Made by a program: the position numbers and the translations under genes
Part shown: in pieces, positions 37,636-52,100 of the stretch
How positions within the stretch are numbered: position 1 is the first letter of the stretch
Layout of the letters: every line of letters begins with the position of its first letter
Assembly: GCF_041381155.1 (NCBI RefSeq)
Contig: NC_091136.1
Span: 50,768,284 to 50,832,283, forward strand
Direction: 5' to 3'
Origin: Argopecten irradians
Lineage: Eukaryota > Mollusca > Bivalvia > Pectinida > Pectinidae
Length of the DNA stretch: 64,000 bases
The notes under the pieces: model-generated
Seen by the model: the letters and a program-made list of their open reading frames with translations, nothing else
The model's database searches: none
What the model was told of the DNA's origin: nothing

Positions 37636-40600
37636 CTACGTTTTCTTCTTTTTGTCCTTTTTCTTTTTTGCTTTAGCTGATTTGGGTTTCGCCCCTGAAT
37701 TGTCTAATTTTGGCGAGTCTTTCGATTTTGGCCTATTTTTGTTTTTGTCCATTGCATTTCCCTTCTCATCAACACTTTCAGAAAAGCTCACATGTGTGCT
37801 TCCGTTTCCATTTTCTTCGAAGATTTTCCTGCAAGTTATAATGCAATATTACCAATAAGAATACTGAAACCTCTATATTATCTTACTGTTTTGCTTTCTA
37901 TTGCAATTAGCTAAAACGGACTATTGCTCACGAGTACCTATCACGGCCGCCAAAACATTTAAATTCAATTTGATAAAAGTCAAAGTTGTGTTTACAATTA
38001 ACCTTGTTTCTCCTATGTTTACCCTGTTTCTGAAATATCGATTAGAATACAATGCAGAGGTCCGCATATGTAGTGGTTATGAACACGGAAACTTACTTTG
38101 AAAAGCAAACAAAAAACATAATCTCGACACGTAGTCCTAGTTTGAATTCCTACATTCCTGGAGTTTCCTCCCTTGGGCAGTATAAGAATAGAGCGGAAAT
38201 TTCAATGACATTAAGTACGCGATCAAAGTTACTGTACATGGCAATGTATTACCGTTTTATACCGAAGGTTATCTCTCTTATAGTTTTATTCTTACCAGTA
38301 ACAGATGAATCCATCCACTTCCAATGATCGGACCAATACCGTTATATGCTGGTCGGGAATGTCAATGCCAGAACCCTTTAACATACACGAAATAAGGTTA
38401 TAAATCTACATAGAATTTAATGATGTAATTTACATCAAATAAGACAAACAAATGATCTTGCAATATATTTATGGCTTATTGACTATGAGTGTTTAGACCT
38501 TGAAAAAAAATTCAATAGATATATAACACACATGCTTTTGTAATAAGTTCATTAATAATTTTCAAAAAAACTGCATGCTTTCAATTCGACACATATAAAT
38601 CAATATTGTATGCTATTTTACAACAATGATTTAATTCATTTAATTAACTTTATTGATAACTGAGGATTATTATATTTATGAGCTTTAAGAAACTCTTTCT
38701 AAAGAGAAAGACTGAGGGGTTTAGAATTAGCCATATCTGGGGTGTAGTGTTCGCAAATCCGTAACATAATACAGGTTTTAATAGGCTACAATATCTCCAG
38801 TGTTGATGCCGATTGTACACCTTCAATGATAATCTGACCCTTGTCAAAAGGACTTATCGAGTGCTGCGTGTGTTATTCAAATGAACTTAGCCCTTGGACT
38901 GGTTCCAGTATTAAATGAATTACACTTATCCACCAAGGACTCTACTGAATAGGATTAAAGCCCGAGATTTAGGGATCAAAGAAAATCTTTACATTGGCTG
39001 CCAATACCCGTCATATTGTTTTATTTCAGGTCTATGGTTGGTTTTCCAAACATTAGATGACATTCTGCCAAAAACAATATTGTGAAATATGATATTGTAC
39101 ATGTTTTGCACATACATGATCAGCCCGAGGGTTGTAGTTCCCATCTATTCCCAACCCTTTCATTATCACTAAACATGATACATTTCTGGTACCCAGAGCT
39201 TGGCCTTTGAAACTTCAATTGGTCTCCTCATGGTTACATTGTCTTCGGCTATTTTGAATTATTAATGAAACCGTTCATGTGTTTGGCATTACATGATTCA
39301 TGAACAATATCTATGTTATGAAAAATAACGTTTAACTCCCCTCCCCCTATCCCCATTAAACACACAACAGTTTCCCAAACCTAATATTGTCATAATTTAA
39401 ATCAATATAATTATTCTAAGGTATATATTGCTATAATACTAAACACCGATTTTAATACTCTTAACATATCTTTATAAATGAGTTTATCCTTACCTTAATA
39501 AGAGACTTGAATTCTGTTGCATCTATTTTGACTTTGTTCTTGCAATTAAACACTTTTTCTAAGACAACACCAGAGAATTCTGCATATTTCTTAAAAGTTT
39601 CAATAGGATCTCTACGAAATGCACTCAGTCTAGCGTAATTTCCGTTTTTCGGATGCACTTCGGGCAGGACACCCTCGTTGACAACTCGAAGGCCCCTGCT
39701 TTCTGCTAAACGTGTTTCAATCTCAGCGAATTCTATTTTCACCATCATATTCTGAAGAAAAAAAAATCATGTTAATTATAAAGTGTAGTTTATTCATGTG
39801 TAACATACCTAGCTATGCAGTGGTTTATTTTTCATTGCTGAAAAATATTTCAACGCCTAAAGTTATTAGGGAATTCAGATATGATGCATATAATGTGTAT
39901 GGATATGCTGAGAGAGAATGTAATATTTCCGTGTTGTCCCCATGTCATATAATAAAAATTCCCCATTTATGCTACGCTCTAAGCGGAAGCAGGAACTACT
40001 TTTTTCCATTGAGGTCGTTGTGTTAAAGCTGAGAAAACAAATTAAGCTAGATTCTCCCTCAAAATTGTTGTACAGCAGGAGTTTTGTAGCAGCGACAAGA
40101 ATGTTGGGATACTTACGCTGAAATCTAGGAAAGTTATTGCACTGTTTTCATTTTGGTCGATGGCTTGGAGAATCACCATAGCTCCATTAGATTCAAATGG
40201 ATTGTTTCCAATCTGACAAAAAATAATATTTCGTCATTCATGAATAACACTACTCTTTTTAAATAGAAAATATAGATATGAAAATTACAATACATTTATT
40301 GTTTCCCAAATCTACACATTTCAAATCAAGTCATACGAAGAGCTGGTGCAGCATAGAAAACAATGAAAGTCGTATGGGGGATACTACAATAATCACCTTT
40401 AATGTTTTAAGAGTGTCATTTTCTCGGACCCCTGCTGCTATAGCCCCAGCTGCCTCTATGGGTATGCGGTTGAAACTGATATCCAGTTCCAGAAGGGTGC
40501 GGTTCTGTTTCAGTGCCACGCCCATTGCTTCAGCACCACTCTTCCCAAGACCGGCCATCACAAGCTTGAATCGCTTTAGACCTACGTTTTCCTATTAGTA

Positions 40601-43600
40601 AATTACATAATTAATTTATGATACTTTAAAAGAACTTTTGGAAAAATATCGATAGATTTAGCGCTCATTACTAAAGATAATTTAAAGAAGACCTTATTTC
40701 AAATACTGTATTAATTTAGGGCTGGGTTCATTCAACGCATAGTATGAATGAAAAGCTATAGCTATGAAGAATGTGAAATACAATATAAGATAAAAAGATT
40801 TTTGGTTTTGCATGACTAGTCATTGAATCTATTTAACTGTCGATTTTGTTGTTATTGTCTCATTTAATCCTGACATGAATCTTATGGTTCACCTACCTGT
40901 AGACCCTCGCACAAACAGATTGCACCTCTCGTTTTGAACTGATTCCAACTCAGATCTAAGACCTCCAAGTTCTCATTGTCTGTTAGGGATTCCTTCAGCC
41001 ATTTCGCACTGTTCTCTTCTAAACAGTTATTGGCAAGAACTAGCTCTTTCAGCACGGGATTTCCCTATAAATCATAAAAAAAAACAAATATGACATGAAT
41101 GTTAAATATATATTGAAAGGAACTTTTGATTTGAATTAAAGAAAATAACACGCTTTAAATCTTTCGTTATAACTCGTTTTATGTTAAAATAGCATATACA
41201 TACTTTTAGGACCTCATAGAAACTCTGTCCTGCTGAGTCACCGATTTCATTTGCTGGAAGAAAAGCAGAAACAGATGTGTAATGAGGTTAAACAATTATA
41301 AACAGTATGTTAACAACTTCTTATTTATGACAGGTATTTTTGTTCTGTGGTCACTGCTTTATCTTCTTCATTTGGAAACTAATCTCATATTAACCTTTTA
41401 GTAATTGTTCGCATGATTTGATATAACGCTTAATACTCTGAAGCACATTGTTTAATTACTCTGTACCTTTTTGTAGCTTTATTTTTGCTACTCCCGTGTT
41501 TAATTTATTTTAAATTGAAGTTCTGTTTACATATTGATATTTCACATAGTAGTCCAGCACAATTACCAGTTGAAATAAATTGCGTAATTCAAACTTGCAA
41601 ATCATATTCTGCCTGATGATTGCAATCATGTATTGATTACATACCATGAGGTAACAGATCCGATCAATATCGTGAATGCACTCTTATGTACCTCTGTTAA
41701 ATGGATTAAGTTTGTGGAACATGATATAGTTGTTATTTGGAATTTCCTTTCTGTATTTAATTGTAATAGTCACTTATCTTTGACGAATGTCTACTCACCA
41801 GTAAGGTCGACCTTGAACAAGTTTCTGTTTCCCTTTAGGAACTGACATAACCAAATGGCGCCTTCTGTTCCAATTTTATTTTCCGATAGCACCTGAATAA
41901 CGTTCAAAACGGTTATTTATTAATATGTTATGTCATACAATACATCAATTATATCTTAAATGCGTATATAGATAACATACTGAGTTAACGTTTGTTGATA
42001 GTTGAAACTCGATCTACATACATGTACATAGTGTATTGCAACGTAACAATACTCACAACTGAAGATATAGCACAGGAGGTACCACTGTAAAGGTTGACAT
42101 GATTACCAAGCTATTATTAACGATAGTTATTACCCAGGCTAAAGATAATTTGAAATTGTATGTCGGCTCTTTCAATCTAGATGTAACGCTCTTTGATAGA
42201 AAAAAGGAATTCTTTGAACTAGTTTAATTATCCAAAAATCGCTGTTTCAATAAACCCAACTAGTTCAATATACATAGATTAATTATAAGTATCGCCAATT
42301 TCAACGTTAACAACTGTTCGTTTTAAAAACACACTATTACATGCTCTTATGGTATTTTAATATCAAATTTTGGTATATATATCTAGTGTTTTTTCTATGG
42401 CAAATATTGACGGAAACAATAGCAATGCAAACACTGTCGGTATTCGGCATCCAATTCAGATTGGTGATATATGAATCAATAAAGATTTTAGTAGTACATG
42501 CCTTTAACAAAGCCCTAATTGTCTAAACATTATGTGTTTTTTAAGAATGTGAGGAAATGTTTATTTCAATTTCAATCAACATTAGGAATTGAATGAAATA
42601 TCCGTAGAGCAATTTATGCCCAATGCTAGATCATTATCTTTGACGTGGTATATAAATATGATTTTAGTGACAAGACAATAACTGCACTTTAAACAGATAA
42701 TTGTGTGCTTTTATAATGTATCTAATAATTTTCTATCTGAAGCATACTATATGTCATACGTAACCATATCTAATTACATGATTATTTCATGTGACATATA
42801 TATCTCATTGAATGAATTTCAAATGCTTAATAATCCATATGTTGTCTGAGATGTGAGATCACGGGTGTTTAGTTTCAAGATATTGTAGTTGAACATATTT
42901 TAATCTATTCCTATTTTTCACATTGGATTTTAAACCCCATTCCACATATAGATCGTTACAATGTATGCGTTAACGCTTTGTTAGGGAGCGGCATTGTATG
43001 GAATAACGGACAAATAATGAATGAGTAAGCCTCGACATGCCACCAGAAGGCTATTTAACAAAATGGTCCCTGAAGAATGGCCTTATCTCCCAAATATGGC
43101 TACATCATAGTTACATATACAGATCTCGCGCTGGCGTATGGCTTCCTTTTATTGTCGACACGATCTGTATTGTTGTCCAATTTGTTTGACGATCCTTAGG
43201 GCACTTTACCCGATTGTAAACATTTTAATACATTTAAACATCACTACTTAAAATGTATTAAAAATCGCCATTGCCTATAAGTCTAATTCTCTAATGTATA
43301 TATTTATCAAAGTTCAAGATTGTGTATTTTTCAATGCATCAATATCATGTTTATCTTTCCAATGAAGAATACATTCGCACATGAAAGAAATTCCTTTACT
43401 TAGATACAGAAGGCATGTGTTGTAATTCAAGTTCAAACATATGAATCAATCTTCAAAGGTGGTCACCGTTGATAAGGATTCTGAATTAAATACAAGTAAT
43501 ATTGACATACCGTTTTAAATGTAAGTTATTTCATAAAGAAATGATAACATATTGATTACTTCAAACAGTCCAGGTGTGCTATTCTTCGGGTTTAAGTTAC

Positions 43601-46146
43601 TTAAATAGTTCAGTGCTCTCAAAAGTACATAGTGCACATTTATCCTGCTTCTGTACATTTCAGATATACTTTATGTTCAGTTTATCTTTAAGTATGTATT
43701 TATTTACTTATTCAATTATTTTGCGACGAAAGAAACTAATTTTCATTTTCATAGTATATTTATATTTTTAATAAGACTCAAAAAATTAATATTACAACGC
43801 AAACCGAACCTAGGTTAAAATCGAAAAACACATAATAAGTAAAATAATGTATAATATTTGTGTTTCATCAAGAATAAAAGAATAACTAATCTAAACGTTA
43901 ACCTTTAACCTTGTTCAATTTATGATCATGTGATCATGTGTAAATACTTGCAAAGTACAACAAGATATGAATGGAGTTAAATAACAGATTTGATGTTGTA
44001 AATATATCAGTTTGTAGTACCTATTTTTGTATACAACTTGACAGCTATCATAAATAACCATAGAATAGATAAAATAAGGATAATAATAAATTGTAGAAAT
44101 GCCATGTATACTACCCTCTCTAAACATCACTGTAAACAATGTTGTGATACGAGTTAGTTTATTCTGGCAATTTTAGGCGGGCCTAACACACAGTAAACAA
44201 TATGGCTGCCTTATAGAGTAAGGTCGTTAGTTCGTGGCGAAAATGTATCTTTAAAAATTATGACGTTACACTCATAAACAAGTGACGTAACAACCAATAC
44301 CTACTCTAGAGGGAGATAACTATAATATCCAAATACACAATATTTATCTTACCACTTCTGTTAAGAACAGATTCTCCCTCAGCACCCGACATAGACTTTT
44401 AGCTCCTGTGGCGTCGATACCATTCCCTTGTAGATTAAGTATTTCTATGTTTGTATTTGTCTGAAAATCAATATTGGTGCACATTATTATGGGACAGGTT
44501 ATCGATACAATGCTCGTCACAGTATCATTTTAGTGTTTCGCCGTCCATTGAGACCACAGTCCATAGATTTGTTCTTGTGAGAATCGATCTTAGGAAGTCT
44601 GATATCGGTAGTATAATATTCGTTATAAAAATATCCGAAGTAATGTAATGTTTGATACTAACCTAATGGAGTATAATACGTATCAAAAATTAATGATAGT
44701 ATCTTTGTATGTAATTATGATATACAGTATGTATTACAGTGACATTATTGTAAAATTATGGTTATCAAAATCTACCAACATAACACTTCGTCGATAGGTA
44801 TATTCTTTAGCAGTAAATACTTATGATATATAGACAGTTGCTTTAAGAGTTTATGGAAAATACCTGATGTTTCGTTATAGACAATAGTATGACATGTTAT
44901 AAACACAATAACCTATTGAAATAATAAAACCAAAGAACACAATAGGTAGTGGTGGTCAACTTTCATGTTCATGGTTTCCAATGGCTATCTCCAACGAAGA
45001 TATACGATTCATTATACGTGGGGTGATATTGGAAATTTGTCATTCCATCTTCACTTCAAACAATACAAAATGTATAATTAGACATCTCGAGAAGTTTGTA
45101 ACCTTGTCACTTGATTTGGTAACTGCCGCTCTTTCATACACATGAGCTATGTATACCTACCGAGGTATTATTTAGCGTATCAACACCTACCTCCAATGGA
45201 ATGGATATTGCTTTGATTCCAAGTGGCCCTAGTCCATGGAATCTCATTTTAAGTTCTTTTTGTTCCAAGTTTTTCACAAAATATGACACTGGACTAATTC
45301 CCATGTCGTTGCACACTTTGATATATTTTGTCCTTCCTGTCGTGTCATGATCTGCCTTGGAAGGATTCAACCACTCTGTAAGAAATGATATAGAAAATGT
45401 AAAGTTTATTAATACCTTCTACATGATATTGTTATAGAAGACAGACAGCATTTGAAGAGTATACATTCAATATGTAATCTATAATTACTGGTATTCCGTA
45501 TAAGCATCTTACATAGTTCGCTGTTCTGGTGGCTAGGCATTGCTTATGACGCCATGTGTTTGCGAGCATCACGTCATACTTTCAAGAGAAAACGACGTGA
45601 ATTTCACTAATAAAACGATAACGTGGCAATGGATATATACCCGTAAAGGAGATAACTCTTTGATATACAATGACGGAATATGCATATTGAAACTAAATAA
45701 TCGACACCATCAGTCATTGGAAAATATCTTTAAAAGAATGTTTAGAAGAGTCTATAAGTAAATGGTGACGTACCATCTGAGTCTATTTCCAGATCTGTGT
45801 CGAAATCGTCTGTAGGGATTGACAAGCTTCCATCACTAATGGAGTCCTCGTCATCACTGTTCACATCCTCTAAGAAACACCCTCCATTAACAGCAATGTT
45901 AAGAGTAATATCGTCAGAAGACACTTGTTGTGGGTCAGGTTTCTGTTCCTGATCCGACCCGTCTGAGTCGTTGGCCGCCTCCGTCATGAATGCCTGCCGA
46001 CTTTGACCTCTTGTCCCGGGTCTAGGGATATACTCCTCCAGTGTAGGAGGTTTTGGTGTCTCCTCCTCCTCTCCTTCTGGATTCTCAAGGAGGGGAGATA
46101 GCACCCTTCTCTGTAGATCATTTCCAACCGATAAATAAGCCGTCAT
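37636..46146 (-). CDS. LRRC74-like: Gene 2: LRRC74-like paralogue with degenerate EF-hands (complete)
   Basis: Eleven coding exons on the minus strand, in transcript order: 46146-45774, 45375-45191, 44460-44353, 41892-41799, 41253-41204, 41064-40897, 40591-40397, 40212-40117, 39751-39494, 38375-38296 and 37828-37636. They join into one open frame of about 599 residues. The N-terminus is acidic and its exon 1 ends in DFDTDLEIDSDG, parallel to DYETDLDMDYDG in gene 1. The family motif FHGLGPLGIKAIS opens the LRR domain, and LDLSWNQF aligns with gene 1. Gene 1's 144-nt exon 4 is here 94+50 nt. EF loop 1 reads NCKNKVKIDATE. Loop 2 is shortened by two codons to about EVDGFICYWK, so neither should bind calcium. 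The tail is very Lys-rich (AKAKKKKDKKKKT). The 80-nt exon 10 has a weak acceptor (TTAAAG) and is the least certain, but its phase and alignment fit. An acceptor (CTCTTAG) lies two bases before the ATG, so a 5'UTR intron is likely. The gene is convergent with gene 1. Confidence 0.9.
39512..39547 (-). other. Degenerate EF-hand loop 1 of gene 2
   Basis: The aligned twelve codons read NCKNKVKIDATE. Ligand positions 1, 3, 5 and 7 are N, K, K and K instead of acidic or polar residues; only D at 9 and E at 12 remain. The flanking FRRDPI motif and downstream helix are kept and the frame is open, so this is loss of the metal site inside an intact gene. Confidence 0.85.
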
Positions 46147-49100
46147 GGCTAAGAGAAATATGGATAGTATATGAAGTCAAGTTTCACTCGTTTTCCTTCC
46201 TTGGAGTACTTCTTCATCAATGTCAGCCAACCATTTGGGCCGACCAGTCTACGTGTTACCATGCACGCTCATCTTGTTGCCTGAAAGAAGCAATTGTATA
46301 CATACATATAAGGCTCTATGGGATATGAATAAATGTAACTGATCACCTAACTTTCCACAGGATATCCTTGTCATTGTGGCCAATACACTAGTAGCTTTAC
46401 AGTCGGATGGCGCTATTACGGAAAGCATTTGTATACAGAAAATATATCAAAACCTTAAGCCTGTTTACCACATCCTGTCGCCTTGATGTCATACCTTGTA
46501 TACTTGACACCTAGACATTTACTTTTACCCTCAGTATTGAGTACAGTTGATCCCTGCCATTATTATTTAATACAGCGTCACCCGAGAACATCTTACAATA
46601 AATAGTGATCCTCACACATGACTCGACGTGCTATCGGAATATGTTTTCTTCACTTAATCAACAGGTTCATATAAGAAACCTATTCCAACTGAATTCCCAT
46701 GGCAACTGCAATGATTCTCAATTCATGCTAAAAGATAATGATCTCGAGAAAATCAGACAGACTTTAAAAATCAATTAACGGTTCATTAGTTGGAATTAAG
46801 GAATCGTCTAATGACTATGAAGCATTACCATTCAATCCATCAATAAAGTTGTTAGTCCGAATCACCGCATTCAGTGGATGGTACTAATGATGTCTTCGCG
46901 TGATTACATGGATTAAGTTCCTCACAGAAGATTCCGTGCTCATGTGGGTGCAATTTTCGCTACATTTGTGTATTAACATGTTATAAGTTTTACCGATGGT
47001 GTCACCACCAGGCACGGATCATATTGATGGTACCTTTTATGGATTATTGCCAATGACATTTCTGATTAACCCCACAGCGCTATAGGTAATTTTAGCATCT
47101 ATATGTAGATCGTCACCAAATGATTCTATATTGAAGGTATTTCCAGTACAGTTTTATTTACAATCCAAATCTTTTCTGAAAACATTTGTGAAATGGACAT
47201 CTTGCACAGGTGCGGCTTCTAATTTTAAATTAATTATCGGCAGAAGTATTTGCTTTGCTGCCCTTAATAAAAAGCCCAAACTCTGTTAACACGAGGGTGG
47301 GTTCATTACTTATACTATAAGTTTTGTTTGATATGTCTCCAATCGATTTCAAGACAGACTGATTAGATCACATGGGGACCAGTGCTGAACCAAACGTTGC
47401 AGAACAGAAATAAATGAAATTAGCATTGCACGTAAACCATGAAGTTTATCTAAATTTTATGCAAAGGATAAGGTATTTCTGTATCTCGTCAAATGCCTTG
47501 CCGTTACAATAACCTTTGACCGAGCATTTGTATAGAAAATATGGTTTGTACATTGTAATCTTGAACATTACTCAAGCATGTGATGTCATAAATATTTGTC
47601 TCGATTGGTATATGACGAAAAATGGTTCGTATTACCTACTGTTCTTTTTCACTATTAGTTTTGATATTAATCATTATATATATGTAGTACAACAACCATG
47701 GAAGACTAATCCATCTTCTCCTGTGTGTACATGTGATATTTACATTGGAATCAATTTCTAACTCTAGTTTTTTCATAAGGCGATTGTGTCTGGTTCCATT
47801 ATTTTACAGATGCACCAATAAATGTTACCAGTAAATACTAGACACTTGTATACTACTCTGTCTATTGTAACTCCAAGGTTGTGTAATTACTACTTGGATA
47901 ATAGCAATGCTCATGCCCTTTCTAGTTTAATCTTTCCACACACAAGTCAATTGTATACATAACGAGGAAATATTTAAATAATAACATATCCTACCTATGT
48001 TACATATATACATACCGTTACTGAATGGGATGAAATGCAAAATGTCTACAATATCTACACAAGGTACTCCCAAATGTGCTATGATATCGTGTTCATCCTT
48101 CGACTTTCTCCAAGAGATGTTAGGATATCTATCACATACCCTGTCCTAAATAGGTCCCATGATATAGCTACATTGGTCTATTTATATTCATAAATACCTT
48201 CGTTCGACGTAGGTAGGAAACAAAGAGCACTGTATACAATACATATACCTGGCCCCGTAACGGGATGCGTGCACACAAATATACACTTTGTCCTTTAAGC
48301 ATGCTACACCAAACTTTAAACATTTAAGTCCAATTTTTGCACAAAAATTGATAAATCGATATATTGTGTAGAATCAGCAGCGGAACATGTTGGTGCAGCA
48401 TAGATTCGATCCTGACAGGTACAGGTAGGTCTGGATCAATGTGTTAAAACTCTCGCTTCATAACTGTTACCTTCAGCTCTCTTACATCCCTAACGGGACC
48501 TTTAAGTTACACTTTCTATCACTCAAGTAGTCCGGCTCATACCTTCACACACTGTTTGCTTATATCTTATACGTAGAGACGTGTTGGTTTACATACGGCG
48601 AAAATCATGAAAGTGGATCAATATCCGATTTATCAATTTTGGTTGTGAGGGCACCGTGCAGTATTCCAGACACTGATTTGTAATTGGTTTTAAATTAGGT
48701 TCGTGAATTGGGATTTATCGACTTTGAAGTATGTGTAAATGATAGGTTTGTAAAGTTGTTTATCATATCTATCGACTCGATACTAAAAGGGAAACACGAA
48801 TATCATATTAAAAACGTTTACACAAATCTCAAGTACTATTTATCGTGCAGTTTTGTCTTTCTAAGTAATATACAGTGAATATTACAGACCAGGTACTAGA
48901 AGCTCTAGTCTTACACATGAAACAAGACAACATATATACAAATGGGACTTGTTCGTGTTAATATTAAAACATTGGAATCTATAGAAAGATAGAAATGGGT
49001 GATTTTATACGTAAATATTTAGGTCAAATTACAGTACAACATTCTCAAAGGGAGACCAAGGGTAGGGAAGAAGAAATGTGTGAACGATCATAGGTAAACC

Positions 49101-52100
49101 CTTATAACACTCATATTTTTATATTACATTATGTATAAACCCATTTTCTCCAATGTTATAATTAATTTATATGCATATGTTTTAATATACTCCCTCAGTA
49201 TGGCTCTTTCTCTGGACATTCCTGACTAGGACCAGTACTCAGTGGTAACACTATGGACTTTATAGTACTGCCCGGTCACTAGGAATGGCTTGTGTGTGAG
49301 TGATATTGAGGGATCCAAATTCAAATTAAATTCAAATCAACATCAACTGATTTAAATCAAGGAACTCTATATATTGAACTGATATGAATCCATTATAAAT
49401 TTCAACTTATCATTATCTGGCTATACAGTATCCACATTTTAACTATAAACAAAAACATAGGTATGCATATATACTTGTATTTATATATACTTAACATGTT
49501 TTTATACCTGCTCATTATTGGAGTGTTACCATAGTATTACTTACAAGTGTATCCTAAATATATATTTAATTTCAATATTGTCTGTAAAATTACATATATT
49601 ATATATATGATTGTGAGATGTACATGTATGTATCCACAGGGAGAGGGCTTATATAGGCATAGCCTGCTGCCCAATCCCTATTAAATCTAATGATTTAATA
49701 AAAATATTTTGAAATGAAAAAATGTGTGAACGAGTACTAACCGCTTAATAATTTAAAAAAAAAAAACATCGAGAATTGTAACATAAGAACTCGATTGGGC
49801 ATGAAATAAAAACATTGTGCCTTCCGGAGATGCAAGGATATAAATTAAACGATAATTTTCCTTCAAAGAAACGCTCAGTTTAACTTCGTTGATCAATCGG
49901 TGCACGTTTTCATATTTATATAAGTGAGTTTGTATGAATATTAAGTTTCCCACCTAAGTATTTTATATCAATTATTATTATTCTGATATTGATTTTTATT
50001 GTACCTCTATTTACTTGCTTGTCTAATTGCAATCGTTACCAAATCGCACTGTTGTTAATGAAAACATGCAGTAGCCGAGAGCAAGTTTATATTATGTTAC
50101 TGTTACAGCCATTATAACTACCAGTAGGGCTTTGTTTTGGTAGTTACATGGATAAACTAGCTCTAATCTTCACTAATCCTAATCCAAACCAACGCCTTTA
50201 CAGGGTATGAAATCCTGTATATATCAATTTAATCATATTGTGTATTCAATTTCAATATTTCCCTTCATTATAGAAATAATAAATGTTGTCTTTATATTAC
50301 TTCGTATTTAACATGTATATACAGATGATTGTGTAAATCTGTACCAGCATTTAACAGGTAGACAATTGGTCTAGTTATATCATATTTCTGACTCTTTCAT
50401 ATTCAATCATATCTTGTGTAACTTATGTTGACCTGATGACCCTCGAGTTCACCTAGGAACTGGAGCTTTTCAAATATTGAACCGATCTATTATAACTGTG
50501 GCCACCACTACTCATAGAATCCTGTCTACAGATTTAATAAAGTCCCGGGTACCTTATGAGACCGAGAGATAGTAGAAAATAGGATGTGCCAAATCGATCA
50601 CCGGGATCAAGTTTATTGGATCCGATATTCAAAATTAATACGACAGATATTGATTGGGATTTAAATTTATTGAAACCGAAGACGAATTTGGCACCAAACA
50701 GAAATTGTTAATTAAATATTCAGGATAATAATGCCACACTTCCTCTACCAATATATATATCGTTTATGTCAAAAATGATACAGCTTTAAGTTTGGATGGA
50801 TCAGTTTCATACCAACGGAAAGAAATTGTGATAAACGGTGAAGATGACGCCTATTTTCATTTCTTTTTTATACAAACGTGGTTTTTTAAAAGTCCTGGCC
50901 TAATTACTAATCAAAAGTAGAAAAACCGAATTATGGAAACAGAGTATAACATAGAACATCGTAGTTGATATTTTTTTGTAAAGTGTATTGTTTATTAGAT
51001 GCTTGACAAAGATATTAATTACAATATAATTCAATCGTCCCCAGTATGACTTCTGGAGAGATAACTTTTATCTATTAGGATAAAATATCGATACAATCGT
51101 ATCAATTAAACTTCCAAGGTTCCGCGAAAATCTCCTAAATGGATTTGTGACATTTATATGGAGTGCCCGACACGAGCCTGTGATTACGACAAGCTCAGGT
51201 CGCTGTAGAATACCAAGAAGATCTAGGAACTATTATAATAGTGGTAGTTGGCAGCAGCCATATAGGTCTGCTATGGTCTACATGAAACAGACCAACTATT
51301 AGAATAACAGATCCTTTAAAGGTGCACTCCTGATCCCAGGTATGTGGCCCATTGTGCACTCAAACGATCCTCGTAAGCTACATAATGGACGCCTTTGGAG
51401 CCTTTAATGTGGAATATAAGAACAGTGATAGAAGCAACACCAATACATTAGGGACTATGTGTATAAGATATATTTGTAAAAAGGGGCTTTGACAGAAGGC
51501 ATAGTATGGTGTTTTATGTAATGTATAACCATTGATTTCTGTCACTCCTATACTTACATTGTTAAATATGTCAATGCAGGTATAGATATACCATTAATAT
51601 GTTGAATTGATTTTGACATTGAATAAAACCGTCTTCTTCATATTCAACTTATTTCTTATAAATCAGTCTGCATGTCTGTATTTTTTTAATACATATAAAC
51701 GTTTTCGGCATTAAATTTGTTTATAAGGACATCAATATTTTCAAAATATTGGGGTTCTTTAATAGAAAAATCAAATATTCAAAATGCAAAGCTAAATAAT
51801 AGGTATTTTTACTGCGCTTTTTGATGGGATAAAATATATAAATGATGATCTGTTTACATTACTAAAATTCTATATAAATGATAATAACCATCCCGCGGAT
51901 GTATAAGGACAATATTCATCATCATTTCATTTGGAAAACTGGTTCTATGAACTACCATGATAGAAATTTCGGAAAACGTTCATTTATTTCAATTGAAGTT
52001 AAGTCTAGTATAAAATACCGTTTAAGATACATACCGTTGCATCGATTTATTTTCTATGGACAAAAGTCATCAAATTATTGTTATGGGTAATTTTGTCATA

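Noticed and set aside
40278..40598. 106-codon plus-strand open frame
   Set aside because: It is the antisense shadow of the 195-nt LRR exon of gene 2.
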